Shown in pieces: positions 9,713-21,895 of a stretch of DNA of 64,000 nucleotides (within the stretch, counting starts at the first letter, position 1; each line of letters starts with the position of its first letter). The notes beneath the pieces were generated by a model. That model was not told the origin of the DNA. It saw only the letters and a program-made list of their open reading frames with translations, and ran no database searches. Made by a program: the position numbers and the translations under genes. The stretch is from Sepioteuthis lessoniana (Eukaryota; Mollusca; Cephalopoda; Myopsida; Loliginidae): positions 59,103,009-59,167,008 of the forward strand of contig OY757939.1 in assembly GCA_963585895.1 (NCBI GenBank), in the 5' to 3' direction.

Positions 9713-10250
9713 AGACAATACTCCGAAAATCCTAAGTTATATAAATCAACAAGCTTCAGACAACAAACACCTGAAGAAGGCCGGAGGACATATAAACCCT
9801 TAATGATATAAACCCTTAATGAAATAATGATATATAAACCCTTAAACCTGATATATAATGATATATAATGATATATAAACCCTTAAATGATATAATGATA
9901 TATAAACCCTTAATGATAAAAACCCTTAATGATATAAATCAACAAGCTTCGTCTCAGAAATTTAGACAACAAACACCTGAAATTTAGACAACTGAAATTT
10001 AGACAACAAACACCTGAAATTTAGACAACTGAACCCTTAATGATAAAAACCCTTAATGATATAAATCAACAAGCTTCGTCTCAGAAATTTAGACAACAAA
10101 CACCTGAAATTTAGACAACTGAAATTTAGACAACAAACACCTGAAATTTAGACAACTGAACCCTTAATGATATAAATTTAGACAACTAAACCCTTAATGA
10201 TAAAATCAACAAGGTTCGTCACAGAAATTTAGATAACAAACACAAACACA
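9713..10250 (+). repeat. Transition from Penelope-like segment into satellite
   Basis: Short tandem blocks of AACCCTTAATGATATAAA and AAGCTTCGTCTCAGAAATTT followed by TTTAGACAACAAACACCTGA. A ~127-bp unit is repeated at 9907-10033 and 10034-10160. The satellite core TTTAGACAACAAA appears first here, inside the sequence just upstream of the CTGAAGA motif, which suggests where the satellite came from. Confidence 0.7.
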
Positions 10251-13225
10251 AGTTTACACAACAAATATTTAGACAACAAATATACAAACAACAAATATTA
10301 AGACAACAAATTTAGACAACAAACAAATTTAGACAACAAACAAATTTAGACAAAAAATACCTGAAATTTAGACAACTGAAATTTAGACAACAAATATTTA
10401 AACCACAAATTAGACAACAAATATTTAGAAAACAAATATTTTGACAACAAATATTTAGACAACAAATTAGACAACAAATTTATAAAACAAATATTTAGAC
10501 AACAAATATTTGTTGTCTAAACAATTTAGACGACAAATCTAGATAACATATATTTAGACAACAAATATTGAGACAACAAATATTTAGATAACAAATTTAG
10601 ACTAGACAACAAATATTTAGACAACAAATATTTAGATAACAGAAATATAGAAAACTGAAATTTAGACAATTGAAAATTTAGACAACAAATATTTAGATAC
10701 CAAATTTAGACAACAAATTAGAAAACAAATATTTAGACAACAAATTTAGACGACTGAAATAAGACAAAACTGAAATTAGACAACAAATATTAGACAACTA
10801 AAATTTAGACAAGTATTTAGACAACAAATTAGACAACAATTTTGACAACAAATATTTAGACGACTGAAATATTTGGACAACATTTAAACAATTTAGCCAA
10901 CAAATTTACACAAAAAATTCAGACGAAAAATGTAGACAACAAATTTAAATATTTTAGACAACAAATAAAATATAACAATTTATAACAACAAATAAAATAT
11001 AACAAATTCAGACAAACAATTTAGACAACAAATTTAAATATTTTAGACAACAAATAAAACATAACAATTTAGACAACATATACAAATATTTGTTGTCGAT
11101 ATATTTAGACAACAAATTTAGACAACAAATTTTGACAAATATGTAGACAACATTTAGACAATTTAGACAACTGAAATTTAGACAACTTATTCACACAACA
11201 ATTTATTTAGACAAATATTTAGACAACATTTAGACAATTTAGAAAGTTTAGACAACAAATTAGACAACAAATTTAGACAATTCATTTAGACAACAATTCA
11301 TTTAGACAACAATTCATTTAAACAACAATTTATTAGACAAATTAGACAACAAATTAGACAATAATTTATTAGACAAATTAGACAAAAAAATTAGACAACA
11401 AATATTTGGACAACAAATTAGACAACAAATCAGACAATAAATACCGACAATTTATTTAGACAACAATTTATTAGACAAATTAGACAACAAATTAGACAAC
11501 AAAAGTATCAAATTGTCTAAATATTTGTTGTCTAAATATTTGTCTAAATTGTCTAATATTTGTCTAAGTTGACAAATTTATTAGACAAATTTAGAAAAAT
11601 TTAGACAACAATTAGACAAATTAGACCACAATTAGACAAATTAGTTGTCTAAATTTGTTGTCTAATTTCAATTGTCTAATTTTCAGTTGTCTATATTTCC
11701 TTTGTCTAATCTATCTAAATTGTCTAAATTTCAATTGTCTAAATATTTATTGTCTAAATATTTGTTGTCTAATTTGTTTTCTTAATTTGTTGTCTTAATA
11801 TGTGTTGTCTAAATATTTATTGTCTAATTTCAATACTTCCAATAATTTCAGTTGTCTAAATTTGTCTAAATAAATTGTTGTCTAATTTGTTGTCTAATTT
11901 CAGTAGTGTCTAATTTCAGTACTGTCTAATATATTGTCTAATTTCAGTACTCTCTAATTTGTTGACTAATTTCAGTACTGTCTAGTTGTTGTCTAATTTG
12001 TTGTCTAATTTTTGTCTAACTGCTGACTAATTTGCTGTCTAATTGTTGTCTAATTCAGTACTGTTGTCTAATCCAAATACTGAATTTGTCTGAATCAGTA
12101 TTTGTCTAATTTCAGTACTGTCTAATTTGTTGTCTAATTCAGTATTTGTCTAATTCAATATTTGTCTAATTTCAGTACTGTCTAATTTGTTGTCTAATAT
12201 ATTGTCTAATTCAGTACTTTTATGTCAAATCCAGTATTTGTCTAATTTCAGTACTTGTCTAATTGTTGTCTAATTTGTTGTCTAATTTCAGTACTGCCTA
12301 AATTTTGTCTAATTGTTGAGTAATTCAGTACTTGTCGTCTAATTCAGTATTTGTCTAATTTCAGTACTTGTTGTCTAATTTCAGTAGTTGTTGTCTACTG
12401 TCTAATTTGTTGTCTAATTTCAGTACTGTCTAATTGTTGTCTAATTGTTGTCTAATTTGCTGTCTAATTGTTGTCTAATTCAGTATTTGTCTAATTTCAG
12501 TACTGTCTAATTGTTATCTAATTTGTTGAAATTTAGACAACAAATATTTAGTAAAAAATTTAGACAATTTAAACAATTCAGACAACAAATTTAGACAACA
12601 AATTTAGACAAAAATATTTAGACAACAAAGATAAACAACAAATATTTAGACAACAAATTAGACAACAAATTTAGACAACAAATTAGACAACAAATATTTA
12701 GACGACAAATATTTAGTCAACTGGAATTTAGACAACAAATTTAGACAACTGAAATTTGGACAACAAAAAATTAGACAACAAATATTTAGACAAGAAATTT
12801 AGACAACGTAAATTTAGACAACTGATATTTTAAATTGTCTAATAATTGTCTAAGGTGTCTAAATAATTGTCTTAATTGTCTAAATTTTTTGTCTAATTTG
12901 TTGTCTAATAAATTGTTGTCTAAATAAATTGTCTAATTTGTTACCTAATTTGTTGTCCAAATATTTGTTGTCCAAATATTTATTGTCTAAAATTGTTGTC
13001 TAATTACAAATTACAATTACAAATTACAAATTACAATTACAAATTACAATTACAAATTAGACAACAAATTAGACAAATACTGAATTCAGTATTTGTCTAA
13101 TTTGTTGTCTAATTTGTTATCTAATTCAGTATTTGTCTAATTCAGCATTTGTCTAATTTCAGTACTGTCTAATTTGTTGTCTTATTCAGTACTGTCTAAT
13201 TTGTTGTCTAATACTGAATTAGACA

Positions 13226-13382
13226 ACAAATTGTTGTCTAATACTGAATTAGACAACAATTAGACAACTAATACTGAATTAGACAACAATTAGACAACTA
13301 ATACTGAATTAGACAACAATTTTGACAACTAATACTGAATTAGACAACAATTAGACAACTAATACTGAATTAGACAACAATT
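13226..13382 (+). repeat. 30-bp tandem block inside the satellite
   Basis: Unit AATTAGACAACTAATACTGA plus ATTAGACAAC repeated about five times with one diverged unit. A local homogenised patch within the larger array. Confidence 0.8.
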
Positions 13383-13689
13383 TTGTCTAATTCAGTATTT
13401 GTTGTCTAATTCAGTATTTGTCTAAATTAGACAACAATTTGTTGTCTAATTCAGTATTTGTCTAATTTGTTTTCTAATTTTGTTGTCTAATTCAGTATTT
13501 GTCTAATTCAGCATTTGTCTAATTTCAGTACTGTCTAATTTGTTGTCTAATTCAGTACTGTCTAATTAACAATTTGTTGTCTAATTCAGTATTTGTCTAA
13601 TTTGTTGTCTAATTTGTTGTCAGACTGATTCAGTATTTGTCTAATTTGTTGTCTAATTTGTTGTCTAATTCAGTATTTGTCTAAATAGA

Positions 13690-13905
13690 CTAATTAGATT
13701 GTTGTCTAATTAGACAATTAGATTGTTGTCTAATTAGACAATTAGATAGTTGTCTAATTAGTCTAATTAGACAACAATTAGATTGTTGTCTAATTAGACT
13801 AATTAGATTGTTGTCTAATTAGACTAATTAGATTGTTGTCTAATTAGACTAATTAGATTGTTGTCTAATTAGACAATTAGATTGTTGTCTAATTAGACTA
13901 ATTCA
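13690..13905. repeat. Tandem block of palindromic GTCTAATTAGAC units
   Basis: A ~25-bp unit (TTAGATTGTTGTCTAATTAG + ACTAA) in tandem, each holding a perfect palindrome GTCTAATTAGAC; some units have the 16-bp palindrome TTGTCTAATTAGACAA. Every unit can form a small hairpin on either strand. Confidence 0.85.
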
Positions 13906-14029
13906 GTATTTGTCTAATTTGTTGTCTAATTTGTTGTCTAATTAGACTTATTGTCTAAATTGTCTAAATCTTTGTTGTTTAACTATTTGTCTAAATTGTC
14001 TAATATTTGTCTAAGTTGTCTAAAAAATT

Positions 14030-16900
14030 GTTATATTTTATAACAACAAATAAAACATAAAAATTTAGACAACAAATTTAAATATTTGTGGTGGAAATAT
14101 TTAGACAACAAATTAAACAACAATTTAGACAACAAATTTAGACAACAAACATTTAGACAACAAATTTACACAACTGAAATAAGACAAAACAACAAATGTT
14201 AGACAACAAATATTTAGACAACTGAAAATTAAACAACAAATATTTAGACAACAAATATTTAGACAACAACTTAGACAACAATTTTGACAACAAATATTTA
14301 AACAACATTTAGACAATTTATACAATTCAGACAACAAATTTAGACAACAAATTTAGACAAACAATTTAGAAAACAAATCTAAATATTTTAGACAACAAAT
14401 AACATAACAATTTTGACGACAAATTTAAATATTTATTGTCAAAACATTTAAACAATTTAGACAATTTAGACAACTGGAACTTAGACAACTTATTTACACA
14501 ACAATTTATTTAGAAAATTTAGACAACAAATTAGACAAAAAATTAGACTACAAATTTATACAAAATTTAGACAACAAAATAGACAAAAAATTTAGACGAT
14601 TCAATTTTTTAGACAAAATAGACAACAAATTAGACAACAATTTATTTAAACAACAATTTATTGGACAAATTAGACAAAAAATTAGACACCAATTATTTGA
14701 ACAACAAATTAGAAAATAAATTAAGACAATTTATTTAGACAATAATTTATTAGACAACAAAATTAGAAAACAAATTGTCTAAGTTGTCTAAATATTTGTT
14801 GTCTAAATATTTGTCTAAATTGTCTAATAATTGTCTAAGGTGTCTAAATAATTGTCTAAATTTTTGTCTAATTTGTTGTCTAATAAATTGTTGTCTAAAT
14901 AAATTCTCTATTTTCTTACCTAATTTGTTGTCCAAATATTTGTTGTCCAAATATTTATTGTCTAAAATTGTTGTCTAATTACAAATTACAATTACAAATT
15001 ACAATTACAAATTACAAATTACAATTACAAATTACAATTACAAATTAGACAACAAATTAGACAAATACTGAATTCAGTATTTGTCTAATTTGTTGTCTAA
15101 TTTGTTATCGAATTCAGTATTTGTCTAATTCAGCATTTGTCTAATTTCAATACAGTCTAATTTGTTGTCTTATTCAGTACTGTCTAATTTGTTGTCTAAT
15201 ACTGAATTAGACAACAAATTAGACAGTACTGAATTAGACAACAAATTAGACAGTACTGAAATTAGACAAATGCTGAATTAGACAAATACTGAATTAGACA
15301 ACAAATTAGACAACAAATTAGACAAATACTGAATTAGACAACAAATTGTTAATTAGACAGTACTGAATTAGACAACAAATTAGACAGTACTGAAATTAGA
15401 CAAATGCTGAATTAGACAAATACTGAATTAGACGACAAATTAGACAACAAATTAGACAAATACTGAATTAGACAACAAATTGTTGTCTAATTTAGACAAA
15501 TACTGAATTAGACAACAAATACTGAATTAGACAACAAATTAGACAACAAATTAGACAAATACTGAATTAGACAACAATTGTATTTGTCTAATTTGTATTT
15601 GTCTAATTTGTATTTGTCTAATTTGTTGTCTAATTTGTTGTCTAATTCAGTATTTGTCTAATTCAGCATTTGTCTAATTAGACAACAAATTGTTGTCTAA
15701 TTCAGTATTTGTCTAATTTGTTGTCTAATTCAGTATTTGTCTAATTTGTTGTCTAATTTGTTGTCTAATTGTTGTCTAATTAGACTTATTGTCTAAATTG
15801 TCTTAATCTTTGTTGTTTAACTATTTGTCTAAATTGTCTAATATTTGTCTAAGTTGTCTAAAAAATTGTCTAATATTTGTCTAAGTTGACAAATTGTTGT
15901 TATAAACTGTTATATTTTATAACAACAAATAAAACATAAAAATTTAGACAACAAATTTAAATATTTGTGGTGGAAATATTTAGACAACAAATTAAACAAC
16001 AATTTAGACAATAAATTTAGACATCAAACATTTGTACAACAAATTTACACAACTGAAATAAGACAAAACAACAAATGTTAGACAACAAATGTTAGACAAC
16101 TGAAAATTAAACAACAAATATTTAGACAACAAATATTTAGACAAGAAATATTTAGACAACAACTTAGACAACAATTTTGCCAACAAATATTTAAATAACA
16201 TTTAGACAATTTAAACAATTCAGACAACAAATTTAGACAACAAATTTAGACAAACAATTTAGAAAACAAATTTAAATATTTTAGACAACAAATAAAATAT
16301 ATTAATTCATAACAACAAATAAAACATAACAATTTTGACGACAAATTTAAATATTTATTGTCAAAACATTTAAACAATTTAGACAACTGGAACTTAGACA
16401 ACTTATTTACACAACAATTTATTTAGAAAATTTAGACAACAAATTAGACAAAAAATTAGACTACAAATTTATACAAAATTTAGACAACAAAATAGACAAA
16501 AAATTTAGACGATTCAATTTTTTAGACAAAATAGACAACAAATTAGACAACAATTTATTTAAACAACAATTTATTGGACAAATTAGACAAAAAATTAGAC
16601 ACCAATTATTTGAACAACAAATTAGAAAATAAATTAAGACAATTTATTTAGACAATAATTTATTAGACAAAAAATTAAAAAACAAATTGTCTAAATTGTC
16701 TAAATATTTGTTGTCTAAATATTTGTCTAAATTGTCTAATAATTGTCTAAGGTGTCTAAATAATTTTCTTAATTGTCTAAATTTTTGTCTAATTTGTTGT
16801 CTAATAAATTGTTGTCTAAATAAATTGTCTAATTTGTTACCTAATTTGTTGTCCAAATATTTGTTGTCCAAATATTTATTGTCTAAAATTGTTGTCTAAT
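14030..16900 (+). repeat. ~1.9-kb higher-order tandem duplication in the satellite
   Basis: 14030-15222 is repeated at about 15908-16900 in direct orientation. Markers include ATTTGTGGTGGAAATATTTA at 14084 and 15965, and the segment AATTGTCTAATAATTGTC, CTAAGGTGTCTAAATAAT at 14818 and 16731. A related partial copy is at 12833-13230, so the larger period is about 1.88-1.98 kb over roughly two and a half units. Confidence 0.8.
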
Positions 16901-17316
16901 TACAGTTTTTTAAACTTCAGTTATCTAATTTTCAGTTGTCTAAATTTCAGTTGTCTAATTTATCTTAATTGTCTAAATTTCTGTTGTCTAAATATTTGTT
17001 ATCTAAATATTTGTTGTTTAATTGGTTGTCTAAATTTGTTGTCTTAATATTTGTTGTCTAATTTCAGTAGTGTTAATTTCAATTGTCTAATTTTGTCTAA
17101 ATTTCAGTTGTGTAATTTTTTCAAAATTTGTCTAAAATATATACCTTGTCTAAATTGTTGTCTAAATCTTTGTCTAAATTTCTTGTCTGATTTCAGTTTT
17201 GTCTAATTTCAGTTGTCTAAATTTGTCTAAATTTCAGTTGTCTAATTTTGTCTAAATTTGTCTAACTTGCCTAAATTTATCTAATATGTCTAAATAAATT
17301 GTTGTCTAAAAATTTA

Positions 17317-17658
17317 TCTAAATATTTAGACAACAAATTTAGACAACAATTATTTTGAACCACAAATATTAAGACAACTGAAATTTACACAACAAATTTA
17401 GACATTTATTAGACAAATTAGACAACATATTAGACAACAGTTTATTTAGACAACAATTTATTAGACAAATTAAATTACAAATTTGTTGTCAAATTTGTAA
17501 TTTAATTTGTCTAATAAATTGTTGTCTAAATAAACTGTTGTCTAATATGTTGTCTAATTTGTCTAATAAATGTCTAAATTTGTTGTGTAAATTTCAGTTG
17601 TCTAAATATTTGTGGTTCAAAATAATTGTTGTCTAAATTTGTTGTCTAAATATTTAGA
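17317..17658. repeat. Near-perfect 342-bp palindrome (169-bp arms, 4-nt spacer)
   Basis: Arm 17317-17485 is the reverse complement of arm 17490-17658, with spacer TTGT at 17486-17489. I compared the arms base by base and found a single mismatch (17371 versus 17604). It lies where satellite orientation changes. Such a structure can extrude as a cruciform and usually is genetically unstable. Confidence 0.93.
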
Positions 17659-19060
17659 CAATTTAGACAACAAATATTTAGACCACAAATATTTAGACAA
17701 AATATTTAGACAACTAAAATTTAGACGACAAATATTTAGACAACAAATATTGAGAAAACAAATATTTAGACAACAGATATCTAGACAACTAAAATTTAGA
17801 AAATTGAAAATTTAGACAACAAATATTTAGTCAACAAATATTTAGACAACAAATTTAAACAAACAATTTAGACAACTGAAATGAAGACAACAAATTTAGA
17901 CAACTGAAATTTAGACAACAAATTTTTAGACAACAAATATTTAGTAAACAGATTTAGACAATTGAATTTCAGACAACAAATTTAGACAACAAATTTAGAC
18001 AACAAATTTAGACCAAAAATTTAGACAACTGAAAATTAGACAACAAATATTAGACAATTATTTAGACAACAAATATTTAGACAACAAATACTTAGAAAAC
18101 TGAAATTTAGACAACAAATTTAGGCAACTGATATTTAGAAAACAATATTAGTCAACAAATATTTAGACAACAAATTTAGACAACAAATTTATTATAGACA
18201 ACTGAAATTTAAACAACAAATATTAGACAACTGATATTTAGACAACTGAAATTTAGACAACAAATATTTTGACAACAAATTTAGACAACTGAAATTTAGA
18301 CAAAAAATTTAGACAACTGAAATTAAGAAAAAAATATTAGACAACAAATATTTAGATAACAAATATTTAGACAACAATTTTAGACAACTGAAATTTAGAC
18401 AACAAATTTATTATAACAAATTTAGACAACTGAAATTTAGACAACAAATATTTAGACAACAAATATTTAGAAAACAAATATTTAGACAACAAATTTATTA
18501 TAACAAATTTAGACAACAAATATATTATAACCAATATTTAGTCAACAAATATCTAGACAACAATTTTAGACAACTGAAATTTAGACAACTGTGATTAGAC
18601 AACGAATTAGACAATTAACATTTATAAAACTGAAATTAGACAACAAATTTTGACACCAAATTAGGCAAAAATGAGCTAAACAACAAATATTTAGACAACA
18701 AATTTAGAGACCTGAAATTTAGAGAACTGAAATTAGACAACAAATTAGACAACTGAAATTTATACACCTGAAATTAGACAATACATTTAGACAACAAATT
18801 AGACAAAAAATATTTAGACAACAAATTTTGACAACAAATATTTAGACAACAAATTAGACAACAAATTTAGACAGCAAATATTTAGACAACAAATTAGACC
18901 ACACATTTAGACAAAAAATTAGACAACAAATATTTAGAGAACAAATATTTAGAGAACAAATATTTAGACAACAATTTAGACAACAAATTTAGACAAAAAA
19001 TATTTAGACAACAAATTTAGAAAACAAACACCTGAAATTTAGAAAACTGAAATTTTGACA

Positions 19061-19262
19061 ACAAACACCGGAAATTTGGACAACTAAACCCTTAATGATA
19101 TAGATAAACAAGCTTCGTCTCAGAAATTTAGACAACAAACACCTGAAGAAGGCAGGAGGACATATCGGCCGAAACGTTTTGGAAATGACAATAAAGACGA
19201 AGACAATCGTCCGAAAACCCTTAACGATATAAATCAAGAAGCATTGTCTCAGAAATTTTGAC
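19061..19262 (+). repeat. Penelope-like/hammerhead-like segment closing the satellite
   Basis: AACCCTTAATGATATAGAT, AAGCTTCGTCTCAGAAATTT, AGACAACAAACACCTGAAG, GGCAGGAGGACATATCGGCC, GAAACG, GGAAATGACAATAAAGACG. The core CTGAAGA...GAAAC is at 19143-19175. Together with 9563-9712 it brackets the array, in the same orientation as the forward satellite units. Confidence 0.7.
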
Positions 19263-19267
19263 AACTG

Positions 19268-19480
19268 AATTAATGGTAGTTTGAATTCTCGACTGGTTGC
19301 TCAGCCGAAGCAATAGAATCCAATTTGACATACAATTAAATTGTAGCTGGAGGGAGAACAGTCGGATTCATGCCTTTCTGCTTGGCATTCGCAAGAAGTG
19401 AAATTCCAACAGCTTCGTCCAGGGTTTGAACTCTGGTCACCGATCTTATTTTCTTCTACGCTAAGCTAAACTTATTGTAT
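19268..19480 (-). repeat. SINE-B copy (old, 3'-incomplete)
   Basis: Minus-strand SINE-B recognisable by TTGTAGCTGGAGGGAGAACA, GGATTCATGCCTTTC and GTCCAGGGTTTGAACTCTGG (B box on the minus strand). Strongly diverged, and directly followed by another copy in the same orientation. Confidence 0.7.
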
Positions 19481-19487
19481 GTAACTA

Positions 19488-19771
19488 TGAACCAACTCCT
19501 CCGTAAAGGCAAGATATGGCACAAGGTCAATTTTTAAGTGGAAATTAACAGGTTTTAATTTCTAGTTTTTCCGTCTCCGAGACTGGTTACCTAATCAACG
19601 CCAAATAGCACAGTCAGCCCGACTATTTACAGATAGCAAGAGGGAGAACAACTTGATTCATACCTTTCTCAAATGTATAAGTGCCATATGAAACGCATTC
19701 AGCCTCGTTCAGGAATTAAATTCGCGTCTCCGTGTAGTTTTCTTACGATGATAACCATTACACTACAGACA
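19488..19771 (-). repeat. SINE-B copy (old, near full length)
   Basis: Minus-strand copy beginning CCAACTCCTCCGTAAAGGCA (3' end) and finishing GATAACCATTACACTACAGA (5' head). Middle landmarks GGGAGAACAACTTGATTC and TTTAAGTGGAAATTAACAGG. The 68-codon frame within it is incidental. Confidence 0.75.
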
Positions 19772-20163
19772 TCACCTTCGCGTATATAAAATATGAAGAT
19801 GGTGTCGAGTGAGCGGCACCCTCTGTCATTTAGGAGAAGACTCGTTGCTGAAAGTGCACGTTTCAGTTTTTCTGCGCTCGATGTTGAATTAAGCCAGCAT
19901 TTCATCTTCTGAAAAGAAAATTAGAGGAAATAAAGAGATTTAATATCAAAGCCAGATACAAAGCATCATTTGAGTAAGGTTACTGAATTTCGCTTTTTAT
20001 TGTTGCCTAATGATACGTAGGTGTCACTGATTCTCAACTCGGATGTTAAACATAACAATCTGTGTATTAAGTATCTTGAAAGGGACTCGACAAATATGTT
20101 TAGGTTAGGGTGGATTTCGTTTCTTCTCTTTCTATGACCTTTAACCAGAGAAGGCCAAGTTCA

Positions 20164-20229
<66 letters not shown>
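19772..20229. other. No gene; (TA)n(TG)n microsatellite at the end
   Basis: 19772-20160 shows nothing recognisable. 20165-20229 is (TA)8 followed by about 24 TG dinucleotides. Confidence 0.6.
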
Positions 20230-20231
<2 letters not shown>

Positions 20232-20478
20232 TGGTTGCCGTCGAAGGAAACGGATACGGTGACCCGCGTTTAAAACCAAGACGAGGCTGTTTACATTTAA
20301 TATAGCGCTGAAGTTATGAATGCAACTATTATAGTTTCAGCTATCGATTAATCATAGAACTAACTAGGTTTTTTAATCTTGGTATGGAAACCTATCTTGG
20401 AGAAAGAAAACTGTTAACCTCTGCTTAAAAAACAGACCTTGCGTTGTATCCTGCTCGTGTAGAGGTGTTGGTAAATAT
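20230..20478 (+). repeat. SINE-B copy (highly diverged)
   Basis: Plus-strand relic with head GATGGTTGCCGTCGAAGGAA, AACGGATACGGTGACCCG, middle GGAGAAAGAAAACTGTTAAC and 3' end GTATCCTGCTCGTGTAGAGG. Inserted beside, or used as a seed for, the preceding TG tract. Confidence 0.6.
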
Positions 20479-20526
20479 GTATATATCGTAATCATTATCA
20501 AGTCTCTCTAACAACACGGATTCCTT

Positions 20527-20527
<1 letters not shown>

Positions 20528-20574
<47 letters not shown>

Positions 20575-20655
20575 CGCCATCCATAATCCATTGATACTGG
20601 GGCGTCTTCTCGGCTGCATCCTGTGTCCGTACAGAGCTGTTGTTATATATTTATC
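20528..20655 (-). mobile_element. RTE-b fragment with (CT)n(GC)n
   Basis: (CT)n then (CG)n at 20530-20576, followed by TCGGCTGCATCCTGTGTCC and GTACAGAGCTG, which match the RTE-b copy at 32202 where (CT)n occupies the same internal place. A short relic of the 3' end. Confidence 0.5.
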
Positions 20656-20794
20656 CAACCCCTCCGTACGAGTAGAATGTAACACAAGGTCTTCTTTTAA
20701 GTGAAGTTTAACAGGTTTGTATTTAGAGTTTTCTTTCTCCTTGATTGGTTGCCTTAAAAGACTAAAAAACCCAGTTCGGCCTACAATTTACTCA
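20656..20794 (-). repeat. SINE-B copy truncated by mariner copy 3
   Basis: Minus-strand SINE-B 3' half (CCAACCCCTCCGTACGAG, TAACACAAGGTC, AACAGGTTTGTATTTAG, CCTACAATTTACTCA). It stops exactly at the TA where the mariner element begins. The other half is not found beyond that element. Confidence 0.75.
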
Positions 20795-21608
20795 TACGAG
20801 GTGCACACGATAAGTTTCCAGACTTTTTATGTACAAACATTTAAAATTGTCGTAGAGTCATGAAAATTTAGTATGTTATTGCTATACATCTTATGAGATG
20901 ACTCACCAATTTTTATGATTTCACGTCCAAATGAATAGCTACAGCAGCAATTGGAATACACCCAACAAAAGCCTGATTGTCACAGCTGGTGAATTTCAAA
21001 AATGCAATCTGGACGTGAGGACACTTTAGAAAAATGATATGCAATATAATTCTGTTTTAAACTTTAAAAAAAAGTGCCACAGAAACGTATGGAACGCTTC
21101 AGACTGCTTTTTGGAGCATCTTGCATGAATCGAGCATGAGTTTTTGAGTGGCATAAGAGATTCAAGGAAAGCAGGGAGTCTGTGAGGGGTGATGAGAGGT
21201 GTGAGAGGTTTAAGGAAGTCACTACACCAGAGTTGATTGGCCAAAGGGTTAGGGTTAAGGTTTGAGTTACTATGTTGAGGTTTTAAGGAAGTTCAGGAAG
21301 AGACTCCTTGGGAAGAGGCCAACACTCTTCAAATCGGCTCAGTGGCATTTCCAGCAGGACAATGCACCAGTCCACAACTCCATCCTTGTCACAGACTATT
21401 TGACCAATAGGGGCATCAAGACAGTTCCTCAGCCTTCCTATAGTCGAGACGTTGCTCCCTGTGACTTTTGGTTATTCCCTAAGCTCAGAGGCTGTTGTCG
21501 TTATGAGACAATTGAGGAGATGAAAGAGGCTGTGACGAAGGCCATTGACACGCTCACACAAGAGGACTTCGATGTGACCTTCCAGAAGTTGTTGGAACGG
21601 TACAACAA
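20795..21608 (+). mobile_element. Non-autonomous mariner element, copy 3 (3' truncated)
   Basis: Left end TACGAGGTGCACACGATAAG at a TA. The N-terminal helix-turn-helix half is at about 21000-21240 with frameshifts. The C-terminal half is open from 21262 (GKRPTLFKS, QQDNAPVHNS, YSRDVAPCDFWLFPKL, LLERYNN). Family deletion join at 21240-21290. It stops after GGTACAACAA at 21608, where (TA)n follows, so the last ~100 bp and right terminus are lost. Confidence 0.9.
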
Positions 21609-21640
21609 TATATATATATAATTGAATAGGATAAACATTT

Positions 21641-21895
21641 CGTAACCGGGTCATTGGCCTAATGAGTAGTGTTCGCTGATGGTCAGGGAAACCGAGGTTC
21701 AAGACCGAGGTCGAGTCATACCAAAGACTCAAAAATGATATTTGATGCCGCCTTGTTTAACACTCAGCATTATAAGGTAAGGGTAAAATGGAGCAATCGA
21801 GTGAATGGAGTAGCGCCCTCCCCTTCACCTCGGTGTAGTAGCTATTGAAAAGGGAGCCTTTGGGTCACCTGCGACAAATGTCGCCAACTTTACTT
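21641..21895 (+). repeat. SINE-D copy (tRNA-derived)
   Basis: Head GGTCATTGGCCTAATGAGTA, AACCGAGGTTCAAGACCG (B-box-like), then GTCGAGTCATACCAAAGACT, CACTCAGCATTATAAGGTAA and CACCTGCGACAAATGTCGCC. Longer than the copy at 4853 and shows more of the family's 3' part. Confidence 0.65.

Larger units (their letters stand above)
9956..19060. repeat. TTTAGACAACAAAT satellite array with strand switching
   Basis: About 9.1 kb of degenerate tandem repeats of a 13-14-bp core, AT-rich. Forward orientation (AGACAAC) predominates at 9956-11512, 12529-12832, 14040-14765, 15915-16680 and 17650-19060. Reverse orientation (GTTGTCT) predominates at 11645-12528, 12833-13012, 13382-13690, 14772-14985, 15585-15905 and 16685-17330. 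Variants carry CTGAAATTTAG or CAGTA(C/T)TG inserts. Open frames inside (LSKYL or DNKYLD runs) are repeat translations, not genes. Confidence 0.95.

Noticed and set aside
14125-19264. Several 65-86-codon open frames in the satellite
   Set aside because: Their peptides (LSKYL, DNKYLD, CCLNICC patterns) are translations of the 14-bp repeat and occur on both strands.
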